Assembly (NCBI RefSeq): GCF_030718205.1
Contig: NZ_JAUZQF010000017.1
Location: 124,001 to 188,000, forward strand
Direction of reading: 5' to 3'
Source of the DNA: Nonomuraea turcica
GTDB taxonomy: Bacteria; Actinomycetota; Actinomycetes; Streptosporangiales; Streptosporangiaceae
DNA: 64,000 nt
This document shows, piece by piece, positions 14,664 to 22,126 of the stretch. How positions within the stretch are numbered: the first letter of the stretch is position 1; every line of letters begins with the position of its first letter. The notes beneath the pieces were generated by a model. It was not told the DNA's origin and ran no database searches. It worked only from the letters and a program-made list of their open reading frames with translations. The position numbers and the translations under genes are program-made.

Positions 14664-15041
14664 ATGCCTCCTCGATCATGCCTGTGCGGCCTGCCCGCCT
14701 CCTACCAGGACTGCTGCGGCAAACTCCACCGCGGCGAGGCAGTCGCCACCACCGCCGAGCAACTCATGCGCTCCCGATTCACCGCGTTCGGCGTCGGCGA
14801 CGCGGCCTACCTCCTGCGCACCTGGCACCCGTCCTTCCGCCCCGCCCGCCTGGACCTGGACAAGCGGGTCCGCTGGGTACGCCTGGCGATCCTGGAGACC
14901 ACCGGCGGCAGCGTCGTCCACACCGAGGGCACGGTCCGCTTCCGCGCCCACTACGTCGATCGCGGGCGACCGGGGGAGATGGAGGAACACAGCCGCTTCG
15001 TCCGCCTCGACGACCGCTGGGTCTACGCGGGCGCAATATAG
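14664..15041 (+). CDS. YchJ-like (UPF0225) SEC-C/zinc-site protein
   Basis: This 125-aa protein matches the YchJ family. It has an N-terminal SEC-C-like zinc motif (CLCGLPASYQDCCGKLHRGE), then TAEQLMRSRFTAFGVGDAAYLLRTWHPSFRP and the NTF2-like core with VRFRAHY and a final SRFVRLDDRWVY. It is about the usual size for the family. It starts 5 bp after the sirtuin stop, suggesting one transcript. Biochemical function is not established for this family. Confidence 0.88.
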   Translation: MPPRSCLCGLPASYQDCCGKLHRGEAVATTAEQLMRSRFTAFGVGDAAYLLRTWHPSFRPARLDLDKRVRWVRLAILETTGGSVVHTEGTVRFRAHYVDRGRPGEMEEHSRFVRLDDRWVYAGAI

Positions 15042-15683
15042 CAATATAGGGGTGCAGTCGACGCTGGCAGATTGCCTAGCTTGGCCCTTCATCATGTCCA
15101 ACGCCGTCTCCGGCACTACCCCGGCCGAGTACAGAGGATGAAACGTTGAGTACCGGCATGGTTGCCCGCCCTTGACCGGGCTGGAGACTATGCCAGTGGG
15201 ATGCGATATCCGGATGGTGGTGGTCTGAGCCCGGTGGCGCGGTCTAGCGGGAGCAGGTGCGTTTGGAGGCGGCCGGGCTATTCGCGGCAACGGAAGCCGT
15301 TCGTTCGTTGCGGGCTATCGACTCGATGAGACGAGTGGTGTCTCCGAATTTGGACAGAGCCCCGGCGGCGTAGCCGATCGATGATGGCGGTGCCGTCGGA
15401 GCGGGTGGGGGAAAACGTGAGCAGGTCCAGCAGGTCTTCCTTAGCGTTCCGGGCGTGGACGTGGCCGACTATCAGCCGGGCTTGGACAAGGTGGACTAAT
15501 CGGCCGCTTTGAAGATCACACAGGTGGATGGCAACCAAGCGGACCCTTGCCGGATCTCGGCCAGCGTTCCGCAAGTCCGGCCGGCAACGACCTTGATCAA
15601 CGCTATCGCTCTGCTGGTGAAACGTAGCAGGTTTGTTGCTGATCTAGTGCTGGCCCTTTGCGCCCCGACCGAACGCTCATATG
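15042..15683. other. 640-bp region without a recognisable intact gene
   Basis: GC content is lower than in flanking genes. Several short frames look partly protein-like on the minus strand. Examples are a stretch reading IGYAAGALSKFGDTTRLIESIARNE in the area 15290-15375, and RLVHLVQARLIVGHVHARNAKEDLLDLL about 15430-15510, in different frames. No start, ribosome binding site or family match supports any of them. This looks like a decayed gene or transposase remnant. Confidence 0.4.
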
Positions 15684-16097
15684 CTAGCTGAAGACCTGGA
15701 TCGTCCATTTTGCTCCGGAGGGCGCGTTCACCTCCACGTGGTGCGGCCCCACCTCTCCGTCCGGCGTACGGCTGAATGTAGTTTCCGTTGGCCCCTTGGA
15801 GCACTCGTGCCCGAAACGGGAAGAGTCCACTTTAATGGACACGTTCCCGAATGCGCCGGTGCAATCGAAAGCGATCGTGTACGAATCCTTCGCCTGGAAC
15901 TCTCCTTCCCATTGAGTTGTCCCTTGGTCGATGCGCTGAAACATAAGGCCGCCCTTGATTCCAGCCGTCAACTCTTTCAGGGATAGAGAGGGTGAGACTG
16001 TCGGGCTACCTTGCGCGTGCTTCACCTGCGAGCTGCTGGGTGCTGAGCAGCCGCTGGCCACCAGGATCAACGTGGCCACCAGAATCCATCGATGCAT
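15684..16097 (-). CDS. small putative lipoprotein
   Basis: This 137-aa exported protein has a hydrophobic signal MHRWILVATLILVASGC whose lipobox (VASGC) predicts lipid attachment at Cys17. A Ser/Thr-rich spacer and a beta-rich domain follow (GLMFQRI..TTQWEGEFQAKDSYTIAFDCTG...), with two further cysteines that could pair. ATG 16097 is chosen for the signal peptide, with GGACGGA upstream. No family recognised. It lies in a partly decayed, lower-GC island next to a second lipoprotein gene on the same strand. Role unknown, probably cell-envelope. Confidence 0.65.
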   Translation of the reverse strand: MHRWILVATLILVASGCSAPSSSQVKHAQGSPTVSPSLSLKELTAGIKGGLMFQRIDQGTTQWEGEFQAKDSYTIAFDCTGAFGNVSIKVDSSRFGHECSKGPTETTFSRTPDGEVGPHHVEVNAPSGAKWTIQVFS

Positions 16098-16173
16098 GTC
16101 ATCCGTCCGAAAATCCTGCGCCTGGCCCATTTAGAAATTCCACAGGAGCGATGAGCGCCGCCTGGATGGCGAT

Positions 16174-16261
16174 TTCTGATCATTAGCGCGGCTTGCGTGC
16201 CACCGTTCCCACGAACGTGTGGTACGTGATCCCGGGCTCCGCCCGGTCCTCGGCCTCCGGC
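16174..16261 (-). pseudogene. 88-bp duplicated 3' fragment of DUF574 methyltransferase gene
   Basis: This segment matches the 3' end of the methyltransferase gene at 18464-19297 (its positions about 18455-18542) with only a few mismatches. The match includes the stop codon and a few bases beyond. It encodes EAEDRAEPGITYHTFVGTVARKPR and a TAA, and homology stops abruptly upstream. It is therefore a broken duplicate, in the same orientation as the intact copy 2.3 kb away. The intervening DNA may have been inserted or the copy truncated by deletion. Confidence 0.85.
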
Positions 16262-16348
16262 CGGGGTGAGAGCGTTGCCCTTACCGCCTCTGCGTGGCTG
16301 GGGTAGTGATACCCCTCCTTCAACTCCGCGAACCGAGTTGAAAAACAC

Positions 16349-17224
16349 TTAGTCTGTGCCGAGCTTCTTTAGCTGTGTGTAGAGCGCAGCTGGAACATCT
16401 GCTTGAACGTAACGATTGTCAACCTTGCAGGCGGCGCCGAAGGCAGTGACCGCGGCGGGTGGACCTTGCCTGTAGTGGAAGATCAGTGAGATGTATGGCC
16501 CACTGCATTGATGGTCCACTGGCTGGGTGGGTAGCTTGTTGAGAGTTTTTGCAGTCTTGATGGCGACCCTGCGGCCATGCGTCTTGTGCTCAGCGTTCTT
16601 CCTGATGCTGCAGACTGTCACCTCTATGGGGTCGTCCGGAATGAGGTGCTTGTCCTGGCCGCGCCGACCAGTGCCAATATCGCACGGGTCTCGAGGAGTG
16701 AGTCTCGCCCACTGCCCAGTGTCGTACGCGTGTTTGACAGCATCCCCGATGTAAGCGGTTGTGTGGATGCGTCCGTTCGTTGTATTTGTGCACCCACTGA
16801 TGCCATACGCCGTGCCGACCCAGGAAATGCGTCCGTCTTGATATGACAACTTGATGAGGTAGCTCTGCGTAAGAGTGGCAAGCAGGGGGCATGCCTCGCG
16901 ACGTGGCGCCGTTGGTAGACGGTTGAGATCGGCCGTCATAGTAGCCAAACCGGTCTGGAGGGTACGCGCCTTGCCTTGAAGAGCGCCATGGACGTCGTAT
17001 AGGCAGATTTCAGCGCGTGGTGGCTGTCCCGGTACCAGTGTTGATGCGGTGCTTTCGGGCGTTGGGACCCAACCGCCGACGTCATGAGCGCCCCACCGAA
17101 GTGGGCAGGTGGTCTGATGGACCGGCGCCGCAGCGAGGCTGGGGGCGGTGCCGTGACCGTTGGCGCATCCTGCGAGAAGCAGCAATATGAGTACGGTCGA
17201 CCGGCTTCGTCGGATGGTCAGCAT
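16349..17224 (-). CDS. putative lipoprotein of unknown function
   Basis: This 291-aa protein begins MLTIRRSRSTVLILLLLAGC, a clear lipoprotein signal with lipobox LAGC (Cys20). The mature part is rich in Thr and cysteines (spaced CPLRW, ICLYD, ACPLL, SGCTN, DPCDI, TVCSI, QCSGP, ACKVD), suggesting several disulfides in an extracytoplasmic domain. It seems to be two similar halves, each with a Leu-rich helix followed by NKLPT/NRLPT (TLNKLPTQPVDHQCSG and DLNRLPTAPRREACPL). This suggests an internal duplication. ATG 17224 is chosen because it starts the signal peptide; the ribosome binding site is not evident. Family not recognised. Confidence 0.65.
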   Translation of the reverse strand: MLTIRRSRSTVLILLLLAGCANGHGTAPSLAAAPVHQTTCPLRWGAHDVGGWVPTPESTASTLVPGQPPRAEICLYDVHGALQGKARTLQTGLATMTADLNRLPTAPRREACPLLATLTQSYLIKLSYQDGRISWVGTAYGISGCTNTTNGRIHTTAYIGDAVKHAYDTGQWARLTPRDPCDIGTGRRGQDKHLIPDDPIEVTVCSIRKNAEHKTHGRRVAIKTAKTLNKLPTQPVDHQCSGPYISLIFHYRQGPPAAVTAFGAACKVDNRYVQADVPAALYTQLKKLGTD

Positions 17225-17306
17225 ATCTGGTCGGACGTCTCCGGAACGTTTTCGGTTGCAAGGGCCCAGCCGGCTTTGCCGGCGGCTGGGCCCAGAACGG
17301 TACCAG

Positions 17307-17537
17307 TTACCCTGTGCTAGGTGACGGCACGAGATTGAGGCTCGGGAAGCCGGATGCGGCACTCATGCGACGCCACCCCATGAAGGCCAAGGTCTCCCTG
17401 ACGCCATCGCCGTCACGATCTATGATGGCATTCTGGATGCCGATGGCGAAAACTTGATTGATGTCGCTGCCGTTCAGCATGAAGGCTGGACAGCCGCCGT
17501 CTCCCTTCTGGACAGTATTCCCGCCCGAATCCTTCCC
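17307..17537 (-). pseudogene. fragment resembling the C-terminal part of a trypsin-like protease (low confidence)
   Basis: The minus-strand frame ends at TAA 17307-17309 and is blocked upstream by TGA 17538-17540. It reads GKDSGGNTVQKGDGGCPAF, then an NGSDINQVFAIGIQNAI strand pattern, a DRDGDG loop and FMGWRR. GDGGCP resembles the GDSGGP active-site region of S1 proteases, but with the Ser replaced. No start codon or ribosome binding site fits. Frames upstream on the same strand (for example VRIRRVEDGIYQVIIRTGGG near 17650-17700) are also fragmentary. If real, it is a decayed gene. The plus strand is open over the same bases, so strand assignment is uncertain. Confidence 0.25.
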
Positions 17538-17834
17538 TCAGCGGCAAGCTGGGAGAGACAGCACCCAAGGCCAACCCGACGGTCCGCGATCTCCTGAAAT
17601 TACAGCCGGGCAATCCGCCGCGCTCCTTCAAGATGGCCAGATCCCACCACCCGTTCGGATGATGACCTGATAAATTCCGTCTTCCACCCTTCGGATACGC
17701 ACTTCATATCCTTACACCGCTCGCACCCCGGAGTCCTCCTGCAGGGCAACCATCGGCGCTACCAACTCGTCGCGCGGGCGGAGGATCCCAACTCCAGAAT
17801 CACCTGGGATACTGATCTTCATCAACAACTTTAG
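17403..17834 (+). other. open plus-strand frame with one in-frame stop, possible decayed upstream gene
   Basis: Reading plus in the frame that ends at TAG 17832-17834 gives protein-like sequence (AIAVTIYDGILDADGENLID...; later SVFHPSDTHFISLHRS and YQLVARAEDPNSRITWDTD). It is interrupted by a single TGA around 17594. It ends 3 bp before the next gene (17838), an operon-like spacing. It could be a pseudogene or the antisense shadow of the minus-strand fragment described for 17307-17537. No family recognised. Confidence 0.25.
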
Positions 17835-17837
17835 GAA

Positions 17838-18284
17838 ATGATGCGCCTCTTCAACAGCCGGAACAGGAAGAAATGGCCCACAACCGATATCTGGCAGCCC
17901 GCCGGCCGGGGTGACATCAAAACGCTGACGGTCGAATCCCTGGGTGCTCTCGTCGCGACGGCGCAGCGCCACCAGTGGAGCGCCGAAGGGCGGCAGGAGT
18001 GGATCCGGGCGCACCGAGACAGGCTCAGGCAGCTGCTCCTCGTCATATTCGGGAAAGAGGACGCTTCCGTATACCGCTGCATCGTGGCGGTCATCCTGGA
18101 CGACGACAGCGAACACAGCTTCACCCTCGACGTCGCCGCCGACGACTTCGATGCCCTGCCCGACCTCGGCTACGACGCGCTCGTTACGCTCGGGCACACC
18201 TACATCGCACGATTCGAGCACGTACCACTGGATCCACCCCAGGAAGCGGCCTGGCGAAGCCTGGAGGACAGCGATGGCGCATAG
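17838..18284 (+). CDS. hypothetical acidic protein
   Basis: This 148-aa soluble protein has a basic N-terminus (MMRLFNSRNRKKW) and an acidic, probably alpha/beta remainder: VIFGKEDASVYRCIVAVILDDDSEHSFTLDVAADDFDALPDLGYDAL. No signal peptide or transmembrane segment is seen. Codon third positions are strongly GC-biased in this frame, supporting it over the long open frame on the opposite strand. AGGA lies 4 nt before the second ATG (17841), which may be the true start. Family and function not recognised. Confidence 0.55.
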   Translation: MMRLFNSRNRKKWPTTDIWQPAGRGDIKTLTVESLGALVATAQRHQWSAEGRQEWIRAHRDRLRQLLLVIFGKEDASVYRCIVAVILDDDSEHSFTLDVAADDFDALPDLGYDALVTLGHTYIARFEHVPLDPPQEAAWRSLEDSDGA

Positions 18285-18463
18285 ATCTCCTACGGCTACC
18301 AGGTCACCTGCTCAGGGCTGGCTTGTTCATATCCCGTTCCGGGCCTCGCATCAACCGGTTCGCCCCCCAGCCGGAGATGAGCCCGATCGCCACTCCAACA
18401 GCCACATCCCCTGGATAGTGTGCAGCCGACATAGATGCGAGAGAAAGCCACCGCTTCTGATCA

Positions 18464-19297
18464 TTAGCGCGGCTTGCGCGCCACCGCTCCCACGAACGTG
18501 TGGTACGTGATCCCGGGCTCGGCCCGGTCGTCGGCCTCCGGGCGCCACTCGGGCAGCGGTACCAATCCCGGCTCCATCAACTCCAGCCCGTCGAAGTACG
18601 CGAGAATCTCCTCGCGCGCACGCCATCGCCCTGTCCCCAGCGACTCGTTGAAGATCTTCTCGGCCGAGTACGCCTGCTGGGACACCTCGGGAAGCGCCTG
18701 TCCCGGATTGTGGAAGTGGGACACGGCCAGGTAGCTGCCCGGGGCCAGGCGGTCCATGATGCGCCGGGTGATTCCGCTCGGATCCTCATCGTCGGCCAGG
18801 TGGTGCAGGATGGCGAACATCAGCAGGGCCACCGGCTCGGTGAAATCGATCAGCCGTGTCACCTCGGGATGGCCGAGGATCGCCTCCGGATCCCTGAGGT
18901 CTGCCTCGACCACTGTGGTGGTGTCGTCCACGGCCAGCAGCGCGCGGCCGTGGACCAGCACGATCGGGTCGTGGTCCACATAGACGACGTGCGCGCGGGT
19001 GGTGACGAACTGGGCGATCTCGTGGACGTTGCCCTGGGTCGGCAAGCCGGAGCCGAGGTCCAGGAACTGGCGGATACCGGCCTCGCCCGCCAGGTAGCGG
19101 ACCACGCGGGCGAGGAACTCCCGGTTGGCCCGGGCAGCCTCTGGCGCGTCCGGGGCCACCTCCAGCGCCCGGCGCGCCACCTGGCGGTCGATCTCGTAGT
19201 TGTCCTTGCCGCCGAGCATGAAGTCGTACACACGAGCCACGCTGGGCCTGGTCGTGTCGATGCCCTGCGGTGCGCGCTCGTGCTCGCGGTCGCCCAC
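18464..19297 (-). CDS. SAM-dependent methyltransferase, DUF574/Methyltransf_19
   Basis: This 277-aa class I methyltransferase belongs to a family expanded in Streptomyces and Streptosporangiales. It shows the family opening GIDTTRPSVARVYDFMLGGKDNYEIDR, the SAM-binding FLDLGSGLPTQGNVHE, VVYVDHDPIVLVHG, and the closing PGITYHTFVGAVARKP. GTG 19297 is chosen because GAGGAG lies 6 nt upstream; a TTG 21 bp earlier has no ribosome binding site. A second full copy lies at 29734-30564 and a 3' fragment at 16174-16261. The natural substrate of the family is not established. It is monocistronic, with a short AT-rich gap to the next gene. Confidence 0.92.
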   Translation of the reverse strand: MGDREHERAPQGIDTTRPSVARVYDFMLGGKDNYEIDRQVARRALEVAPDAPEAARANREFLARVVRYLAGEAGIRQFLDLGSGLPTQGNVHEIAQFVTTRAHVVYVDHDPIVLVHGRALLAVDDTTTVVEADLRDPEAILGHPEVTRLIDFTEPVALLMFAILHHLADDEDPSGITRRIMDRLAPGSYLAVSHFHNPGQALPEVSQQAYSAEKIFNESLGTGRWRAREEILAYFDGLELMEPGLVPLPEWRPEADDRAEPGITYHTFVGAVARKPR

Positions 19298-19398
19298 GGC
19301 CGGCTCCTCATAGGTCAATGGGGATTTGTGTGATCTTACTTCGCCATTCCTGGAAAATCGTCGTTTTTCGGGAATGCGTCACACGGGCCCCATTAAGG

Positions 19399-20394
19399 TC
19401 AGGCCGATTCTCTGACCACCAATTCCGTCGGCAGTATCACCGGGTCGACGTGTTTCGCCCCGTCCAGCAGCGCGAAGAGCAGCCGGATGGTCTCCTGTGC
19501 CATTTCGGCCAGCGGCTGCCTGATCGTGGTCAGCGGCGGATGTGTCGAGAGCGCCACCGACGAGTCGTCGAAACCGCCCACCGCCACGTCGTCCGGCACT
19601 CGCCGCCCCGCCGCCCGCAGCGTGGCCAGCGCTCCGGACGCCATCAGGTCCGAGGCCACGAAGACGGCGTCGATGTCGGGCGCCCTGTTCAGGAGTTCGG
19701 CCATCGCCCGCTCGCCGCTGGCCTGCGTCCAGTCGCCGTGCGCGATCAGCTTCGTGGTCGCCTTGCGGCCGAGCACCTCGGCGAAGCCCTCGAGGCGCTG
19801 GATGCCGCCGGGGGTGTCCATCGGGCCGGTGATCATGGCGATGCGTTTGCGGCCCTGGCTGACGAAATACTCCGTCATCTGGCGGGCGCCGAGCCGCTCG
19901 TCGGCGGCCGCGTACGGGATGACGTTCTCGTGGCCGATGACGGCCCCGCAGGAGACGGCGGGTGGCCCGGAGGTGAGCGCCTCGACCAGGGGGTCGCCGG
20001 CGTGCGTGGAGACGAGCAGCACGCCGTCGGCGTGGCCGCCGCGCACGTAGCGGACCACCCGCTCGCGGTCGCCCTCGTCGCCGGCCAGCATCATCACCAG
20101 CGACATGTCCCGCTCGGCCAGCATCCTGATGGCGACCCGGATGAGCGTGCTGTAGTTGGGGTCCTCGAAGAGCTTCTGGTGCGGCTCCGACAACACCATC
20201 GCCACCGACCCGGTCCGCTGCGTGACCAGGCTGCGGGCAGCCCGGTTGACCACGTAGCCGGTCTCCGAGATGGCCCGCTCGATGGCCACGCGCGCCGCCG
20301 GGCTCACGTACTTGTCCCCGTTGAGCAGGCGGGACACCGTGCCGCGGGACACGCCCGCGGCGGCGGCGACATCATGGATCGTGGGGCGTTTCAT
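19399..20394 (-). CDS. LacI-family regulator of the galactan module
   Basis: This 331-aa repressor has an N-terminal HTH (TIHDVAAAAGVSRGTVSRLLNG, residues 5-26) and hinge helix. The ligand-binding core is of the LacI/GalR type and ends in VGGFDDSSVALSTHPPLTTIRQP. ATG 20394 overlaps the stop of the upstream permease by 4 bp (ATGA), so it is the last gene of the importer operon (binding protein, two permeases, LacI). Its likely operators are the two mirror-image 16-bp sites at 23461 and 23587 between this operon and the GH42/GH53 genes. The inducer is probably galactose or a galacto-oligosaccharide. Confidence 0.92.
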   Translation of the reverse strand: MKRPTIHDVAAAAGVSRGTVSRLLNGDKYVSPAARVAIERAISETGYVVNRAARSLVTQRTGSVAMVLSEPHQKLFEDPNYSTLIRVAIRMLAERDMSLVMMLAGDEGDRERVVRYVRGGHADGVLLVSTHAGDPLVEALTSGPPAVSCGAVIGHENVIPYAAADERLGARQMTEYFVSQGRKRIAMITGPMDTPGGIQRLEGFAEVLGRKATTKLIAHGDWTQASGERAMAELLNRAPDIDAVFVASDLMASGALATLRAAGRRVPDDVAVGGFDDSSVALSTHPPLTTIRQPLAEMAQETIRLLFALLDGAKHVDPVILPTELVVRESA

Positions 20395-21254
20395 TTGACG
20401 GCTCCGGAGGACAGGTCGGTCCTCCAGTATCGCTGCATCGTGAGGAAGAGCGCGATCAAGGGAACGAGGGACAGGAACGCTCCCGTGAGGATCAGGTTGT
20501 ACAGCGACGGCTGGTTCGCGCCGGCGGCCAGCAGCGTGTACAGGCCGACCGTGAGCGGGAACTTGCCGTCGTCGCCCAGCATGATGAACGGCAGCAGGAA
20601 GTTGTTCCAGATGGACACGAACTGGAACAGGAAGATCGTCACCATGCCGGGCACCATCAGCGGCATCGCCACCCGCCACATCAGGCGCCCCTCACTGGCT
20701 CCGTCGATGCGCCCGGCCTCCAGCAGCGAGTCCGGGATGGCCGCGGCGGCGTAGATGCGGGCCAGGTAGATGCTGTACGGGTGCAGGATCTGTGGCAGCA
20801 GGACCGCCCAGTAGCTGTCGGCCAGGCCGATCTTGGAGAACAGCAGGTACTGCGGGATCGCCAGCACCACGGCCGGCACCAGGATGCCGCCGATGAGCAG
20901 GTTGAAGATGAGGTTCCTGCCGGGGAAGCGGTACTTGGCCAGGGCGTAGCCCGACACCGCGGAGACCGCGGTGGACAGCAGCGCGCCGCCGCCCGCGTAG
21001 ATGAGTGTGTTGGCCGCCCACAACCAGAACACCCCGTCGCGGTAGGCGAACAGCTGTGTCACGTTGTCGAAGAAACCGGTGCCGAAGGCCAGCGTCCCTG
21101 TGCTGAAGAGCTCGGCCGGCGACTTGGTGGCCGCGATCAGCACCCAGAGCACCGGGAACAGGCAGTAGATCGCGCCGATCAGCAGCAGCGCCGTCGGCGC
21201 CAGGCCGCCGAACGCCGCCGTGCCGCGCGGCCTGCGATGCGAGACAGCGGTCAT
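20391..21254 (-). CDS. carbohydrate ABC importer permease (MalG type)
   Basis: This 287-aa inner-membrane permease of the CUT1 class has six helices. The EAA loop reads YAAAAIPDSLLEAGRIDGASEGRLMWRVAMPLMVPG, the contact for the ATPase. ATG 21254 overlaps the upstream permease stop (TGATG), and its own stop overlaps the LacI start. With the 21254-22126 permease and the 22123-23439 binding protein it forms a sugar importer. No ATPase gene is in the cluster, so a shared MsiK-type ATPase encoded elsewhere is expected, as in other actinomycetes. By context the substrate is a beta-1,4-galacto-oligosaccharide. Confidence 0.93.
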   Translation of the reverse strand: MTAVSHRRPRGTAAFGGLAPTALLLIGAIYCLFPVLWVLIAATKSPAELFSTGTLAFGTGFFDNVTQLFAYRDGVFWLWAANTLIYAGGGALLSTAVSAVSGYALAKYRFPGRNLIFNLLIGGILVPAVVLAIPQYLLFSKIGLADSYWAVLLPQILHPYSIYLARIYAAAAIPDSLLEAGRIDGASEGRLMWRVAMPLMVPGMVTIFLFQFVSIWNNFLLPFIMLGDDGKFPLTVGLYTLLAAGANQPSLYNLILTGAFLSLVPLIALFLTMQRYWRTDLSSGAVK

Positions 21255-22126
21255 CAGCCCTCCCCGAAGGCGCGGTTGCGGACCACGCGCAGGAACCCGA
21301 ACGACAGGACGAGTGAGATCGCCGCGATGACGATCGACGTGGCGGCGGCCGAGTACAGGTCGCCGGTGACGAACGCGTCGCGGTAGACCTTCATGAGCGG
21401 GCTCCACGTGGAGCTGATCGTGTTGGTCAGCGGCCGCAGGGTCGTCGGTTCGGTGAACACCTGGATCGTGGCGATGATCGAGAACACGGTGGTCAGGATG
21501 ATCGCGGGGACCAGGATCGGGATCTTGACTCGGATCGCGATCTGGAACTCGGAGGCGCCGTCGAGCCGCGCGGCCTCGTACAGGTCGCGCGGGATCGCCC
21601 GGAGGGTGGTGTAGAGCACGAGCATGTTGAAGCCGACCCCGCCCCACACCGCCACGTTCGCCATGGAGTACGTGACGGTGGTGGCGCCGAGGAAGTCGAC
21701 GTCCAGGATCTCCCTGATCGGGCTGAGCGAGGGCAGGTAGAGGAACCCCCACAGCAGGGTGGCCGCCACCCCCGGCACGGCGTACGGCAGGAAGATCGCG
21801 ATCCGGGAGAACCGCGCCAGCCGCACCCGCGCCGAGTCCAGCAGCAACGCGAACAGCAGCGCCAGGCCGAGCATCACGACCAGCACCAGCGCGCCGTAGC
21901 CGAGCACCCGCAGCCACCCGTTCCACAGCTCCGCGTCGGAAAGGGCGGCGGCGAAGTTGTCGAACCCGACGAACACCTCCCGCCGCGAGCCCTTCCCCAG
22001 GCCGAGCCCCGACACCTTGGTCCTGAGCATCGCCAGGTAGACGGTGTAGCCGATGGGCACGGCCAGGAAGAGGGTGAACAGGACGATCGCCGGGGTCAGG
22101 AAGACGTAAGGGGCCGAACGCTTCAT
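21254..22126 (-). CDS. carbohydrate ABC importer permease (MalF type)
   Basis: This 290-aa CUT1 permease has an N-terminal helix at 8-30 and further membrane helices. Its EAA loop is LRAIPRDLYEAARLDGASEFQIAIRVKIPILVPA. The start ATG 22126 overlaps the binding-protein stop by 4 bp, and its stop overlaps the next permease start, so all three are translationally coupled. It pairs with the 20391-21254 permease. Its role in galacto-oligosaccharide uptake is inferred from the GH42 and GH53 genes across the divergent promoter. Confidence 0.93.
   Translation of the reverse strand: MKRSAPYVFLTPAIVLFTLFLAVPIGYTVYLAMLRTKVSGLGLGKGSRREVFVGFDNFAAALSDAELWNGWLRVLGYGALVLVVMLGLALLFALLLDSARVRLARFSRIAIFLPYAVPGVAATLLWGFLYLPSLSPIREILDVDFLGATTVTYSMANVAVWGGVGFNMLVLYTTLRAIPRDLYEAARLDGASEFQIAIRVKIPILVPAIILTTVFSIIATIQVFTEPTTLRPLTNTISSTWSPLMKVYRDAFVTGDLYSAAATSIVIAAISLVLSFGFLRVVRNRAFGEG

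Noticed and set aside
17712..18221. Minus-strand 169-codon frame opposite the hypothetical gene at 17838
   Set aside because: Codon bias favours the plus strand, and no ribosome binding site or fold pattern supports it. A GDSG tetrapeptide in it is not enough.
18500..19333. Plus-strand frame opposite the DUF574 methyltransferase
   Set aside because: The minus-strand protein has full family motifs and a strong ribosome binding site.
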